Positions 16,930-23,546 of a stretch of 27,147 nt of DNA are shown here, in pieces (within the stretch, counting starts at the first letter, position 1; the number at the start of each line of letters is the position of its first letter). Source of the stretch: AEGEAN-183 sp964614345 (GTDB taxonomy: Bacteria; Pseudomonadota; Gammaproteobacteria; Magnimaribacterales; Magnimaribacteraceae); assembly GCA_964614345.1 (NCBI GenBank), contig CAZTLP010000014.1, forward strand, positions 1-27,147, read 5' to 3'. The notes beneath the pieces are model-generated. The model saw nothing but the letters and a program-made list of their open reading frames with translations. It did not search any database and was not told where the DNA came from. The position numbers were made by a program, and so were the translations under genes.

Positions 16930-16958
16930 TTGATTAAAAGTGTTTGGAATATTATATT
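16930..16958 (+). promoter_or_regulatory. Candidate promoter for acylphosphatase
   Basis: TTGATT (16930-16935, 4 of 6) and TATATT (16953-16958, 5 of 6) are separated by 17 nt. RNA would start near 16965, giving a leader of about 42 nt that contains a small CAGC/GCTG hairpin (16981-16995). No strong Shine-Dalgarno stands at normal distance from the ATG at 17007. Confidence 0.42.
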
Positions 16959-17006
16959 TTTCTCATAGATTTACTTTAAGCAGCTACTAAGGCTGTAGTT
17001 ACATTA

Positions 17007-17276
17007 ATGATTGCTCTTCACATAAGTATTTACGGTCGGGTCCAGGCTGTAGGCTTCAGAAACTGGATGAAAGAAAGCGCAGAAAAAAAAGACTTGTCTG
17101 GTTGGGTTCGCAATGCATCAGATGGCTCAGTAGAAGCGTTTATTCAAGGAGGAGATGAAACCGTAAATGATTTGTTGGCTTTATGCTGGGAAGGCCCTGA
17201 TCTAGCGGATGTAGAAGATGTTCTTACGCAAGACAGCAATGTGGATGAATCTATAGTATCCTTTGATATCCACTAG
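17007..17276 (+). CDS. acyP: Acylphosphatase
   Basis: An 89-residue cytoplasmic enzyme that hydrolyses carboxyl-phosphate bonds of small acyl phosphates. It shows the first signature GRVQAVGFR (10-18) with phosphate-binding Arg18, and the second, GWVRNASDGSVEAF (32-45), with catalytic Asn36. The usual Gly of VQGVGFR is Ala14 here, a mild change next to the phosphate loop. Length fits the family (about 90). It lies alone between tRNA-Arg and tRNA-His. Its physiological substrate is not known in any bacterium with certainty. Confidence 0.93.
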   Translation: MIALHISIYGRVQAVGFRNWMKESAEKKDLSGWVRNASDGSVEAFIQGGDETVNDLLALCWEGPDLADVEDVLTQDSNVDESIVSFDIH

Positions 17277-17330
17277 ATCACAATTTTTTATTTAAATTCA
17301 AGAGCCTCTTTAAGATTCTTATTGGTTAAA

Positions 17331-17339
17331 TGATAGAAT
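17331..17339 (+). promoter_or_regulatory. Extended -10 element for tRNA-His and possibly tig
   Basis: TGATAGAAT at 17331-17339 fits the extended -10 form TGnTATAAT with one mismatch. No -35 of note lies upstream. RNA would start near 17346, about 6 nt before tRNA-His. Confidence 0.38.
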
Positions 17340-17351
17340 GCCAAAAAAAAT

Positions 17352-17428
17352 GGTGGGTGTAGCTCAGTTGGTAGAGCTCTGGCTTGTGGTGCCAGTGGTC
17401 GTGGGTTCGAGCCCCATCACCCACCCCA
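17352..17428 (+). tRNA. tRNA-His (anticodon GTG)
   Basis: The acceptor GTGGGTG (17353-17359) pairs with CACCCAC (17418-17424). The extra G-1 at 17352 faces discriminator C at 17425, the hallmark of tRNA-His, and CCA is encoded. The anticodon stem CTGGC/GCCAG encloses TTGTGGT, giving anticodon GTG. It ends 19 nt before the tig start codon. Confidence 0.98.
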
Positions 17429-17447
17429 AAATACTAAGGAAAATAAT

Positions 17448-18749
17448 ATGAGATTCTCTTTTGGAAATAAAAATGAGGTAGAACAAAGTCTTACCATTAC
17501 TGTTGCTGCAGAAGATATCGAGAATCAGGTTAAGGGTAAGCTAAATTCAGCACAAAAAACTGCGAAAATTAAGGGTTTTAGAAAAGGCAAGGCTCCTATA
17601 GATGTAGTAAAAAAAATGTACGAGCCTGAGATAAGGCAGGATGTAGTTAATGACTCAGTAATAAAGAAATTTTATGAATTAGTTGAGAAACAAAATTTAA
17701 AAGTTGTAGGCCGTCCAAACTTAACACCAGAACGATTAGAAATAGAAAAAGACGTCATCTTTAAAGCAACTTTTGAAGTCTATCCAGAAATATCTCTAGG
17801 TAGCTTAAGTAGGCTTAGTTATACAAAGACCGTGAGTTCAGTTACTGAAGAAGATGTAAATAAAACTATAGAAAACATAAGAAAGCGGATGTGCTCTTGG
17901 GAAACAAAGGAAGATATTTCTTCTTCAGGAGATCAAATTAAAATTGATTTCATTGGGAAAATCGATAATGAAGAATTCGAGGGAGGCTCAGCCAAAGATT
18001 TTGTGGTAGAGATAGGATCTAAATCAATGATTGAAGGTTTTGAAGAAGGCTTAATTGGCCTAAAAGGATCTGATAAAAAGGATTTGGATTTAACATTCCC
18101 AGAAGATTATGGAAAAAAAGAGTTAGCTTCCAAGAAGGTAGTCTTCAGTGTTGAAGTAAAAGAGGTTCTTAAATCTAAGCTCCCAGCATTGAATGAAGAG
18201 TTTTTTAAGTCTACCGGGATAGAGGTTAAAAACTTAAAGGAATTTGAAAAAGAAATAAAAACAAAGTTACAGGAAGATCTAGAAAATCTTATAAAAAATA
18301 AAAGCAAAGCCAGTGTATTAGATTCAATAAGAGAAGCTAATGTCTTTGAGATTCCCAGTGCAATGATAGAGTCAGAAGTAAATAATATGAGAGAAGATGC
18401 TGCAAGAAGAGTGGGAATGGATCCAAAGGACTTAAAAGAAGATCTTTTTCCAAAAGAAACTTTTGAAGAAGAAGCAAAGAAGAGAGTTAGTGTTGGCATA
18501 ATTCTAAATAAGATTATTGAAGAAAAGAGCATTAAGGCAGATGGAGATAGGGTAAGAAAAATAATTGAAGATCGTGCAGCTATGTATAAAGAACCGCAAC
18601 AGGTGGTAAATTGGTTTTACTCAAATGAAGAACAATTAAGGAGCATTGAATCCATCTCTTTAGAGGAACAAGTTTTAGAAATTCTTTTATCTGAAGCTAG
18701 CGCAATCGAGGAGGAACTAACTTATGAAGAATGTGTCACAGGTAATTAA
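17448..18749 (+). CDS. tig: Trigger factor, ribosome-bound chaperone and prolyl isomerase
   Basis: A 433-residue chaperone that binds the ribosomal exit tunnel at protein L23 and shields nascent chains. The ribosome-docking signature GFRKGKAP is at 43-50, with Phe44-Arg45-Lys46 exactly as in E. coli. The FKBP-type isomerase domain covers about 150-245 (QIKIDFIGKIDNEEFEGG, MIEGFEEGLIGLKGSDKKD). The C-terminal helical arms (about 246-430) form the cradle. Length equals the E. coli protein (432). A taagga ribosome binding site (17434-17439) lies between tRNA-His and the ATG. The tRNA-His immediately upstream suggests a shared transcript, and clpP-clpX-lon follow in the same direction. Confidence 0.97.
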   Translation: MRFSFGNKNEVEQSLTITVAAEDIENQVKGKLNSAQKTAKIKGFRKGKAPIDVVKKMYEPEIRQDVVNDSVIKKFYELVEKQNLKVVGRPNLTPERLEIEKDVIFKATFEVYPEISLGSLSRLSYTKTVSSVTEEDVNKTIENIRKRMCSWETKEDISSSGDQIKIDFIGKIDNEEFEGGSAKDFVVEIGSKSMIEGFEEGLIGLKGSDKKDLDLTFPEDYGKKELASKKVVFSVEVKEVLKSKLPALNEEFFKSTGIEVKNLKEFEKEIKTKLQEDLENLIKNKSKASVLDSIREANVFEIPSAMIESEVNNMREDAARRVGMDPKDLKEDLFPKETFEEEAKKRVSVGIILNKIIEEKSIKADGDRVRKIIEDRAAMYKEPQQVVNWFYSNEEQLRSIESISLEEQVLEILLSEASAIEEELTYEECVTGN

Positions 18750-18753
18750 GAGA

Positions 18754-18781
18754 CTTGAATTTTTAACCTTTAACCCAAAAT
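18754..18781 (+). promoter_or_regulatory. Candidate heat-shock (sigma-32) promoter for clpPX
   Basis: CTTGAA at 18754-18759 equals the sigma-32 -35 core. After 13 nt comes acccaaaat (18773-18781), which keeps only the CCCA part of CCCCATNT. Position, just after the tig stop and before clpP, fits the known heat-shock control of clpP and lon in Gammaproteobacteria. The match is partial and the leader would be short. Confidence 0.35.
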
Positions 18782-18798
18782 AGTATTAAATAATAGGT

Positions 18799-19413
18799 AT
18801 GAGTAGTACAAAAGACACAACTTCTATCAATCAATTGGTGCCAATGGTGGTAGAGCAAACTCCGAGGGGAGAGAGGGCTTATGATATTTATTCTAGATTA
18901 CTTAAAGAAAGAGTTATCTTTTTAACAGGCCCTGTAGAAGATATTGGAGCAAATTTAGTAGTCGCGCAAATGCTCTTCTTAGAAGCGGAAAATCCTGATA
19001 AAGACATATCTCTTTACATTAATTCTCCTGGTGGTTCAGTCACTGCAGGCCTTTCCATATACGATACTATGCAATTTATAAAACCTGACGTTAGCACTTT
19101 GTGTGTTGGTCAAGCAGCTAGTATGGGCGCAGTTCTCTTAACCGGAGGCGCAAAAGGGAAAAGGCATGCTCTGCCAAATTCTAGGGTGTTGATACATCAA
19201 GTAATGGGAGGATTTCAAGGACAAGCAAGTGACGTGGAAATACATGCACAAGAAATACTTTCTATTAAAGAAAAGTTAAACACCATTCTCTCTACTCATT
19301 CAGGCCAAAAGATAGATAAAATTGCAGAAGACAGCGATAGAGATAATTTTATGAGTCCGGAAGAAGCAGTTGAATACGGACTAATTGACAGCGTTATGGA
19401 AACTAGGACCTAG
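18799..19413 (+). CDS. clpP: ATP-dependent Clp protease, proteolytic subunit
   Basis: A 204-residue serine peptidase that forms the two-ring 14-mer chamber served by ClpX. The triad is intact: Ser108 (QAASMGAV), His133 (LIHQVMGG) and Asp182 (DRDNFMS), with the same spacing as E. coli Ser111-His136-Asp185. FLTGPVEDIGAN and YINSPGGSV are family signatures. The N-terminal propeptide (about 14 residues before the NQLVPMVVEQT core) is present. The Shine-Dalgarno is weak (tagg directly before ATG). The clpX ATG follows after 7 nt, so the two are one operon. Confidence 0.97.
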   Translation: MSSTKDTTSINQLVPMVVEQTPRGERAYDIYSRLLKERVIFLTGPVEDIGANLVVAQMLFLEAENPDKDISLYINSPGGSVTAGLSIYDTMQFIKPDVSTLCVGQAASMGAVLLTGGAKGKRHALPNSRVLIHQVMGGFQGQASDVEIHAQEILSIKEKLNTILSTHSGQKIDKIAEDSDRDNFMSPEEAVEYGLIDSVMETRT

Positions 19414-19420
19414 AGTAATA

Positions 19421-20695
19421 ATGGCAGATAAGAAAGACACTAACGAAGAAAAGCTACTTTTTTGTTCCTTTTGCGGTAAAAACCAAAATGAAGTAAGGAA
19501 GTTGATAGCTGGCCCATCAGTTTATATCTGCAATGAATGTATTGATCTTTGTAATGACATTATTCAAGAAGAGATAAATGAAGCAGCTGATACAACCGAG
19601 GAAGAAAGTTTTCCTGTACCCAAAGAAATTAAAGAAAAATTAGATGAATATGTAATTAGTCAGGAGGATGCTAAAAAGAACCTGTCAGTAGCGGTTTATA
19701 ACCACTACAAAAGACTTAGAGAAGAATCTAAACAAGATGAAAAAGAAGATGTTGAACTGACCAAAAGTAATATTTTACTGTTAGGACCAACAGGTTCAGG
19801 AAAGACATTGCTAGCTCAAACTTTAGCTAGACTACTCGATGTACCTTTTACAATTGCAGACGCCACCACATTGACTGAGGCTGGTTACGTCGGTGAAGAT
19901 GTTGAGAATATCATCCAAAAATTACTACAAAAATGTGATTACGATATTGAAAGGGCGCAACTGGGTATTGTTTACATAGATGAAATAGACAAAATTGCAC
20001 GGAAATCTGACAACCCCTCTATTACGAGAGATGTTTCTGGTGAAGGAGTACAACAAGCTCTTTTAAAGTTGATAGAAGGAACAGTTGCTTCGGTTCCACC
20101 ACAAGGAGGGAGAAAACATCCGCAACAAGAATTCTTGCAAGTTGATACTTCTAATATTCTTTTTATCTGTGGAGGTGCCTTTTCAGGCCTTGAAGACATT
20201 ATCAGGCACAGATGTGAAGAAACAGGGATCGGTTTTGGTGCAACAGTCACTTCAATTAACCAGTCAGGTAAATCGGATGAATTAATTAGCCAGGTGCAAC
20301 CAGAAGACCTTATAAAGTACGGTTTAATACCTGAATTTGTTGGAAGGCTTCCAGTAACCTCTACCCTCAAGGAGTTAGATGAAGAAGCTTTAGTTAAGAT
20401 ATTAACCCAGCCAAAAAATGCTTTAACAAAGCAATTTAAGCGTCTATTTGAAATGGAAGGAGTGGAGTTAGATATTAGAGAAGAAGCTCTTCATGAGATT
20501 GCAAAAAAGGCAATGGAAAGAAAAACTGGTGCAAGAGGATTAAGATCAATTATTGAAAGAATATTAATGGAAACAATGTATAAAGTGCCGTCTGAAACTA
20601 ATTTACAAAAAGTAGTTATGGATGCCTCTGTAATACAGGGTGAAAATGAACCTTTAATGGTCTATGAGAGCACGGAAGAAAAACAGAGCGGTTAA
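19421..20695 (+). CDS. clpX: ATP-dependent Clp protease, unfoldase subunit
   Basis: A 424-residue AAA+ unfoldase that feeds tagged proteins to ClpP. The N-terminal zinc-binding domain has Cys15, Cys18, Cys37 and Cys40, at the same positions as in E. coli ClpX, which fixes the start at ATG 19421. The frame is open to 19385, overlapping clpP, but that adds 12 unrelated residues. Walker A GPTGSGKT is at 125-132, Walker B is IVYIDEIDK, the IGF loop that docks on ClpP lies in GIGFGA, and sensor 2 is GARGLRSIIE. Every functional element is present. It follows clpP by 7 nt and precedes lon by 19 nt. Confidence 0.97.
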   Translation: MADKKDTNEEKLLFCSFCGKNQNEVRKLIAGPSVYICNECIDLCNDIIQEEINEAADTTEEESFPVPKEIKEKLDEYVISQEDAKKNLSVAVYNHYKRLREESKQDEKEDVELTKSNILLLGPTGSGKTLLAQTLARLLDVPFTIADATTLTEAGYVGEDVENIIQKLLQKCDYDIERAQLGIVYIDEIDKIARKSDNPSITRDVSGEGVQQALLKLIEGTVASVPPQGGRKHPQQEFLQVDTSNILFICGGAFSGLEDIIRHRCEETGIGFGATVTSINQSGKSDELISQVQPEDLIKYGLIPEFVGRLPVTSTLKELDEEALVKILTQPKNALTKQFKRLFEMEGVELDIREEALHEIAKKAMERKTGARGLRSIIERILMETMYKVPSETNLQKVVMDASVIQGENEPLMVYESTEEKQSG

Positions 20696-20714
20696 TTATT
20701 GAATAAAAGTAAAT

Positions 20715-23114
20715 ATGTCTAATCCAAGAACAGAAAACTTACCTCTTTTGCCTTTAAGAGATGTGGTTATTTTTCCTTCTGTAGTAACGCCATTATTTGT
20801 GGGCAGAGAAAAGTCTATTGTAGCTTTACAAGCATCCATGGCAGCAGATAAACAGATAATGCTTGTTGCACAAAAAGATCCTCAAAAAGATGATCCTAAC
20901 CTTAAAGACATCTATGAAGTTGGAACCATTGCCACAATTTTACAATTAATAAAACTTCCCGATGGAACAGTAAAGGTTCTAGTTGAGGGATTCCAAAGAG
21001 CCAAACTTAATGAAATAAAAGACTACAAAGACTATTTCGCTGCTGATGTAAGTCCTCTTGAAGAGGAAGAGGAAACTAAAGATTTAAAAAAATATGTGCC
21101 TAGTTTAAGAAAGAATTTTCAAGAATATGTGAAGGTAACTAGGAAGGCCACACCAGAAGTTTTATCTACAGTTAATTCAATTGATTCGTTAAGCAAGCTC
21201 TCTGATACTCTGGTTGGGCACTTGTCAGTTGATTTGAAGGAAAAGCAAGATATTCTTGAAACCTTTTCTCTTAAAGATAGAGCGGAAAAGATTCTTTCCC
21301 ATTTAGCTTCCCAATTAGACTTAACTAAAGTTGAGAAAAAGATAAGAGGGCGAGTAAAAAAACAAATGGAGAAAAGCCAGAAAGAATATTATTTGAATGA
21401 ACAAATGAAAGCTCTTAAAAAGGAATTAGGCGAGTTAGATGATTCCGAAGAAGCTGAAGTTTTGGAAAAACAGATTCTAGAAGCTGGAATGTCAAAAGAA
21501 GCTGAACAGAAAGCTCTCACTGAATTACAAAAATATAAGATGATGTCGCCCATGTCAGCTGAAGCTTCAGTGGTGAGGGGATATATAGATTGGATAGTTA
21601 GTATCCCATGGAAGAAAAAAAGCAGAATTCAAAGTGATCTTAAAAAGGCTAGTAAAGTTTTAGAGGCCGATCATTACGGTTTAGAAGAAGTAAAGGAAAG
21701 GATTCTTGAATATTTAGCCGTACAAAAAAGAGTTAAAAAGTTAAAAGGACCGGTTCTATGTTTAGTGGGCCCGCCCGGTGTAGGTAAGACTTCATTAGGT
21801 GAGTCAATTGCAAGGGCTACTAATAGAAATTTTATAAGAATGTCTCTTGGGGGCGTTAGAGATGAGGCAGAAATTAGAGGTCATCGCAGGACTTATATTG
21901 GATCTATGCCTGGAAGAATTTTACAAAAGCTTTCAAAATCAGGAGTTAAGAATCCTTTATTTTTATTAGATGAAGTAGATAAGATGGGAATGGATTTTAG
22001 AGGTGACCCTGCTTCTGCTTTGTTAGAAGTTCTTGATCCAGAACAAAACCATACTTTTAATGATCATTACTTAGAGGTCGACTATGATTTATCTGATGTC
22101 ATGTTTGTTTGTACTGCAAACAGTATGAATATACCTCCAGCTTTACTAGATCGCATGGAGATAATAAGACTGCCAGGTTACACAGAAGATGAGAAAGTAA
22201 ATATAGCTGATAAATACTTAATCCCTAAACAGATGAAAAATAATGGGATAAAAACAACGGAATTAAAGATTATTGAGGATTCTATCAAGGACCTTATAAG
22301 GTATTTCACCAAAGAAGCTGGAGTAAGAGCTTTGGAAAGAGAGATATCTAAAATCTGTAGAAAGTTAGTAAAAAATAATTCCAATAAAAAGAAGCCAAGA
22401 AAATTAATTCTTAAACCAAATCTACTGGAAGAATATTGCGGAGTCAGAAAATTTGACTTTGGGGAAGCAGATGAAAAAGACAGAATAGGACAAGTAACCG
22501 GTCTAGCTTGGACGCAGGTTGGAGGCGAGTTACTAACTTTGGAAGCGGCGAGCTTTGATGGCAAAGGTAAGATAATAAAAACAGGATCTCTTGGTGATGT
22601 GATGCAAGAATCTATTCAAGCGGCTATGTCAGTTGTTAGATCAAGAGCGGAATCTTTAGGAATAGACCCAAGCTTTTATGAGAATCAAGATGTACATATA
22701 CATGTACCCGAAGGAGCTACTCCAAAAGATGGACCCAGTGCCGGTATAGGTATGTGCACTGCCGTAGCTTCAGTTCTATCAAAAATTCCAGTAAGAGCAG
22801 ATGTGGCAATGACTGGAGAAATAACTCTACGCGGAGAAGTGCTAAAGATTGGCGGGTTAAAAGAAAAGTTGTTAGCTGCTCGGAGAGGCGGGATAAAGAC
22901 AGTATTAATTCCACAAGGTAACGTCAGAGATTTAAAAGAAATTCCTGACAACATTAAAGATGAATTGGAAATAAAACCTGTTAAATGGATTGATGAAGTC
23001 CTTGATTTAGTCTTAACCAGTCAACCTGTGCCGTGGGAAAAAGAAGAGGAAATTCCTGAAAAGGTTTCTTCAAAAAAGAAAGAAACTTCCAAAAAGTCGA
23101 TAGGGACGCATTAA
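20715..23114 (+). CDS. lon: ATP-dependent protease La
   Basis: A 799-residue single-chain AAA+ protease that removes misfolded and short-lived regulatory proteins. The N-terminal LON substrate domain opens with LPLLPLRDVVIFPSVVTPLF (10-29). A coiled-coil region follows (about 200-300), then Walker A GPPGVGKT (352-359), and the protease domain with Ser675 in DGPSAG and Lys718 in GGLKEKLLAA. The Ser-Lys spacing of 43 equals that of E. coli (679/722). The last ~25 residues are a Lys/Glu-rich tail. It probably shares the clpX transcript or has its own promoter inside the clpX end, which I cannot identify. The Shine-Dalgarno is weak. Confidence 0.97.
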   Translation: MSNPRTENLPLLPLRDVVIFPSVVTPLFVGREKSIVALQASMAADKQIMLVAQKDPQKDDPNLKDIYEVGTIATILQLIKLPDGTVKVLVEGFQRAKLNEIKDYKDYFAADVSPLEEEEETKDLKKYVPSLRKNFQEYVKVTRKATPEVLSTVNSIDSLSKLSDTLVGHLSVDLKEKQDILETFSLKDRAEKILSHLASQLDLTKVEKKIRGRVKKQMEKSQKEYYLNEQMKALKKELGELDDSEEAEVLEKQILEAGMSKEAEQKALTELQKYKMMSPMSAEASVVRGYIDWIVSIPWKKKSRIQSDLKKASKVLEADHYGLEEVKERILEYLAVQKRVKKLKGPVLCLVGPPGVGKTSLGESIARATNRNFIRMSLGGVRDEAEIRGHRRTYIGSMPGRILQKLSKSGVKNPLFLLDEVDKMGMDFRGDPASALLEVLDPEQNHTFNDHYLEVDYDLSDVMFVCTANSMNIPPALLDRMEIIRLPGYTEDEKVNIADKYLIPKQMKNNGIKTTELKIIEDSIKDLIRYFTKEAGVRALEREISKICRKLVKNNSNKKKPRKLILKPNLLEEYCGVRKFDFGEADEKDRIGQVTGLAWTQVGGELLTLEAASFDGKGKIIKTGSLGDVMQESIQAAMSVVRSRAESLGIDPSFYENQDVHIHVPEGATPKDGPSAGIGMCTAVASVLSKIPVRADVAMTGEITLRGEVLKIGGLKEKLLAARRGGIKTVLIPQGNVRDLKEIPDNIKDELEIKPVKWIDEVLDLVLTSQPVPWEKEEEIPEKVSSKKKETSKKSIGTH

Positions 23115-23132
23115 TAATTAGTTAAAACCTGC

Positions 23133-23161
23133 TTGACAAGCTATATAGAGGGGGTTTTAAT
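23133..23161 (+). promoter_or_regulatory. Promoter of hupB
   Basis: A perfect -35, TTGACA (23133-23138), is followed after exactly 17 nt by TTTAAT (23156-23161), which matches 5 of 6 but lacks the important second-position A. RNA would start near 23168, leaving a leader of about 50 nt. Together with the terminator after the gene it makes hupB a separate, strong unit. Confidence 0.55.
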
Positions 23162-23171
23162 CTCCTGAACC

Positions 23172-23189
23172 AGCCTGTGATTACAGGCT
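23172..23189 (+). other. Perfect hairpin in the hupB leader
   Basis: AGCCTGT (23172-23178) and ACAGGCT (23183-23189) form a 7-bp perfect stem with a 4-nt GATT loop, near the 5' end of the predicted hupB mRNA. No T-run follows, so it is not an intrinsic terminator. It may protect the mRNA 5' end or be a protein-binding site. Confidence 0.55.
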
Positions 23190-23217
23190 TAGCTTAACAA
23201 GATTCGAGGAGATAAAT

Positions 23218-23487
23218 GTGAATAAAGCCCAATTAGTAGATGCGGTAGCTTCAAGAGCTGATATGTCAAAAGCTGATGCCGGGAGATCGGTTGATGCAAC
23301 TTTAAGTGCCATTGGTGGTGCTCTTTCTGGAGGAGATAGTGTTTCTCTGGTAGGTTTCGGAACTTTCAATGTTCGTCATAGAGCAGCAAGAATGGGACGT
23401 AACCCACAAACAGGTGAAGCTATTCATATCAATGCTTCAAAATCAGTAGGTTTTAAAGCAGGTAAAGCATTAAAAGAAAGCCTTTAA
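23218..23487 (+). CDS. hupB: DNA-binding protein HU-beta
   Basis: An 89-residue histone-like protein that bends and compacts DNA as a dimer. It opens MNKAQLVDAVA, has the dimer core VGFGTFNVRHRAAR (45-58) and the DNA-arm tip RNPQTG (61-66) with intercalating Pro63, and ends VGFKAGKALKESL. Translation starts at GTG 23218, preceded by GAGGAG at 23206-23211. An overlapping ATG at 23216 is followed at once by TGA and cannot make protein. The gene has its own promoter, a leader hairpin and a strong terminator. Confidence 0.97.
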   Translation: MNKAQLVDAVASRADMSKADAGRSVDATLSAIGGALSGGDSVSLVGFGTFNVRHRAARMGRNPQTGEAIHINASKSVGFKAGKALKESL

Positions 23488-23506
23488 AAGGTCTTTGAAA
23501 AATAAA

Positions 23507-23534
23507 GAGCGCGCCTAATTGGCGCGCTTTTTTT
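23507..23534 (+). terminator. Intrinsic terminator after hupB
   Basis: AGCGCGCC (23508-23515) and GGCGCGCT (23521-23528) form a GC-rich 8-bp perfect stem with a 5-nt loop (taatt), followed by a run of seven T (23528-23534). A matching A-rich side upstream lets the stem extend. It is a textbook Rho-independent terminator, 19 nt after the hupB stop. Confidence 0.92.
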
Positions 23535-23546
23535 AGTTAATTTGTT

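Noticed and set aside
16981..16995. Hairpin in the acyP leader as a riboswitch
   Set aside because: The CAGC/GCTG stem has only 4 bp and no conserved riboswitch core is visible.
18107..18532. 141-codon open frame on the minus strand within tig
   Set aside because: It is a Ser/Leu/Phe-rich mirror of the Lys/Glu-rich trigger factor coding sequence; no start signal and no recognisable domain.
19385..19420. Longer clpX start overlapping clpP
   Set aside because: The extra 12 residues do not resemble ClpX. From ATG 19421 the four zinc Cys fall at 15, 18, 37 and 40 as in E. coli.
22178..22564. 128-codon open frame on the minus strand within lon
   Set aside because: Antisense to the well-defined Lon AAA+/protease region, with composition typical of a shadow frame.
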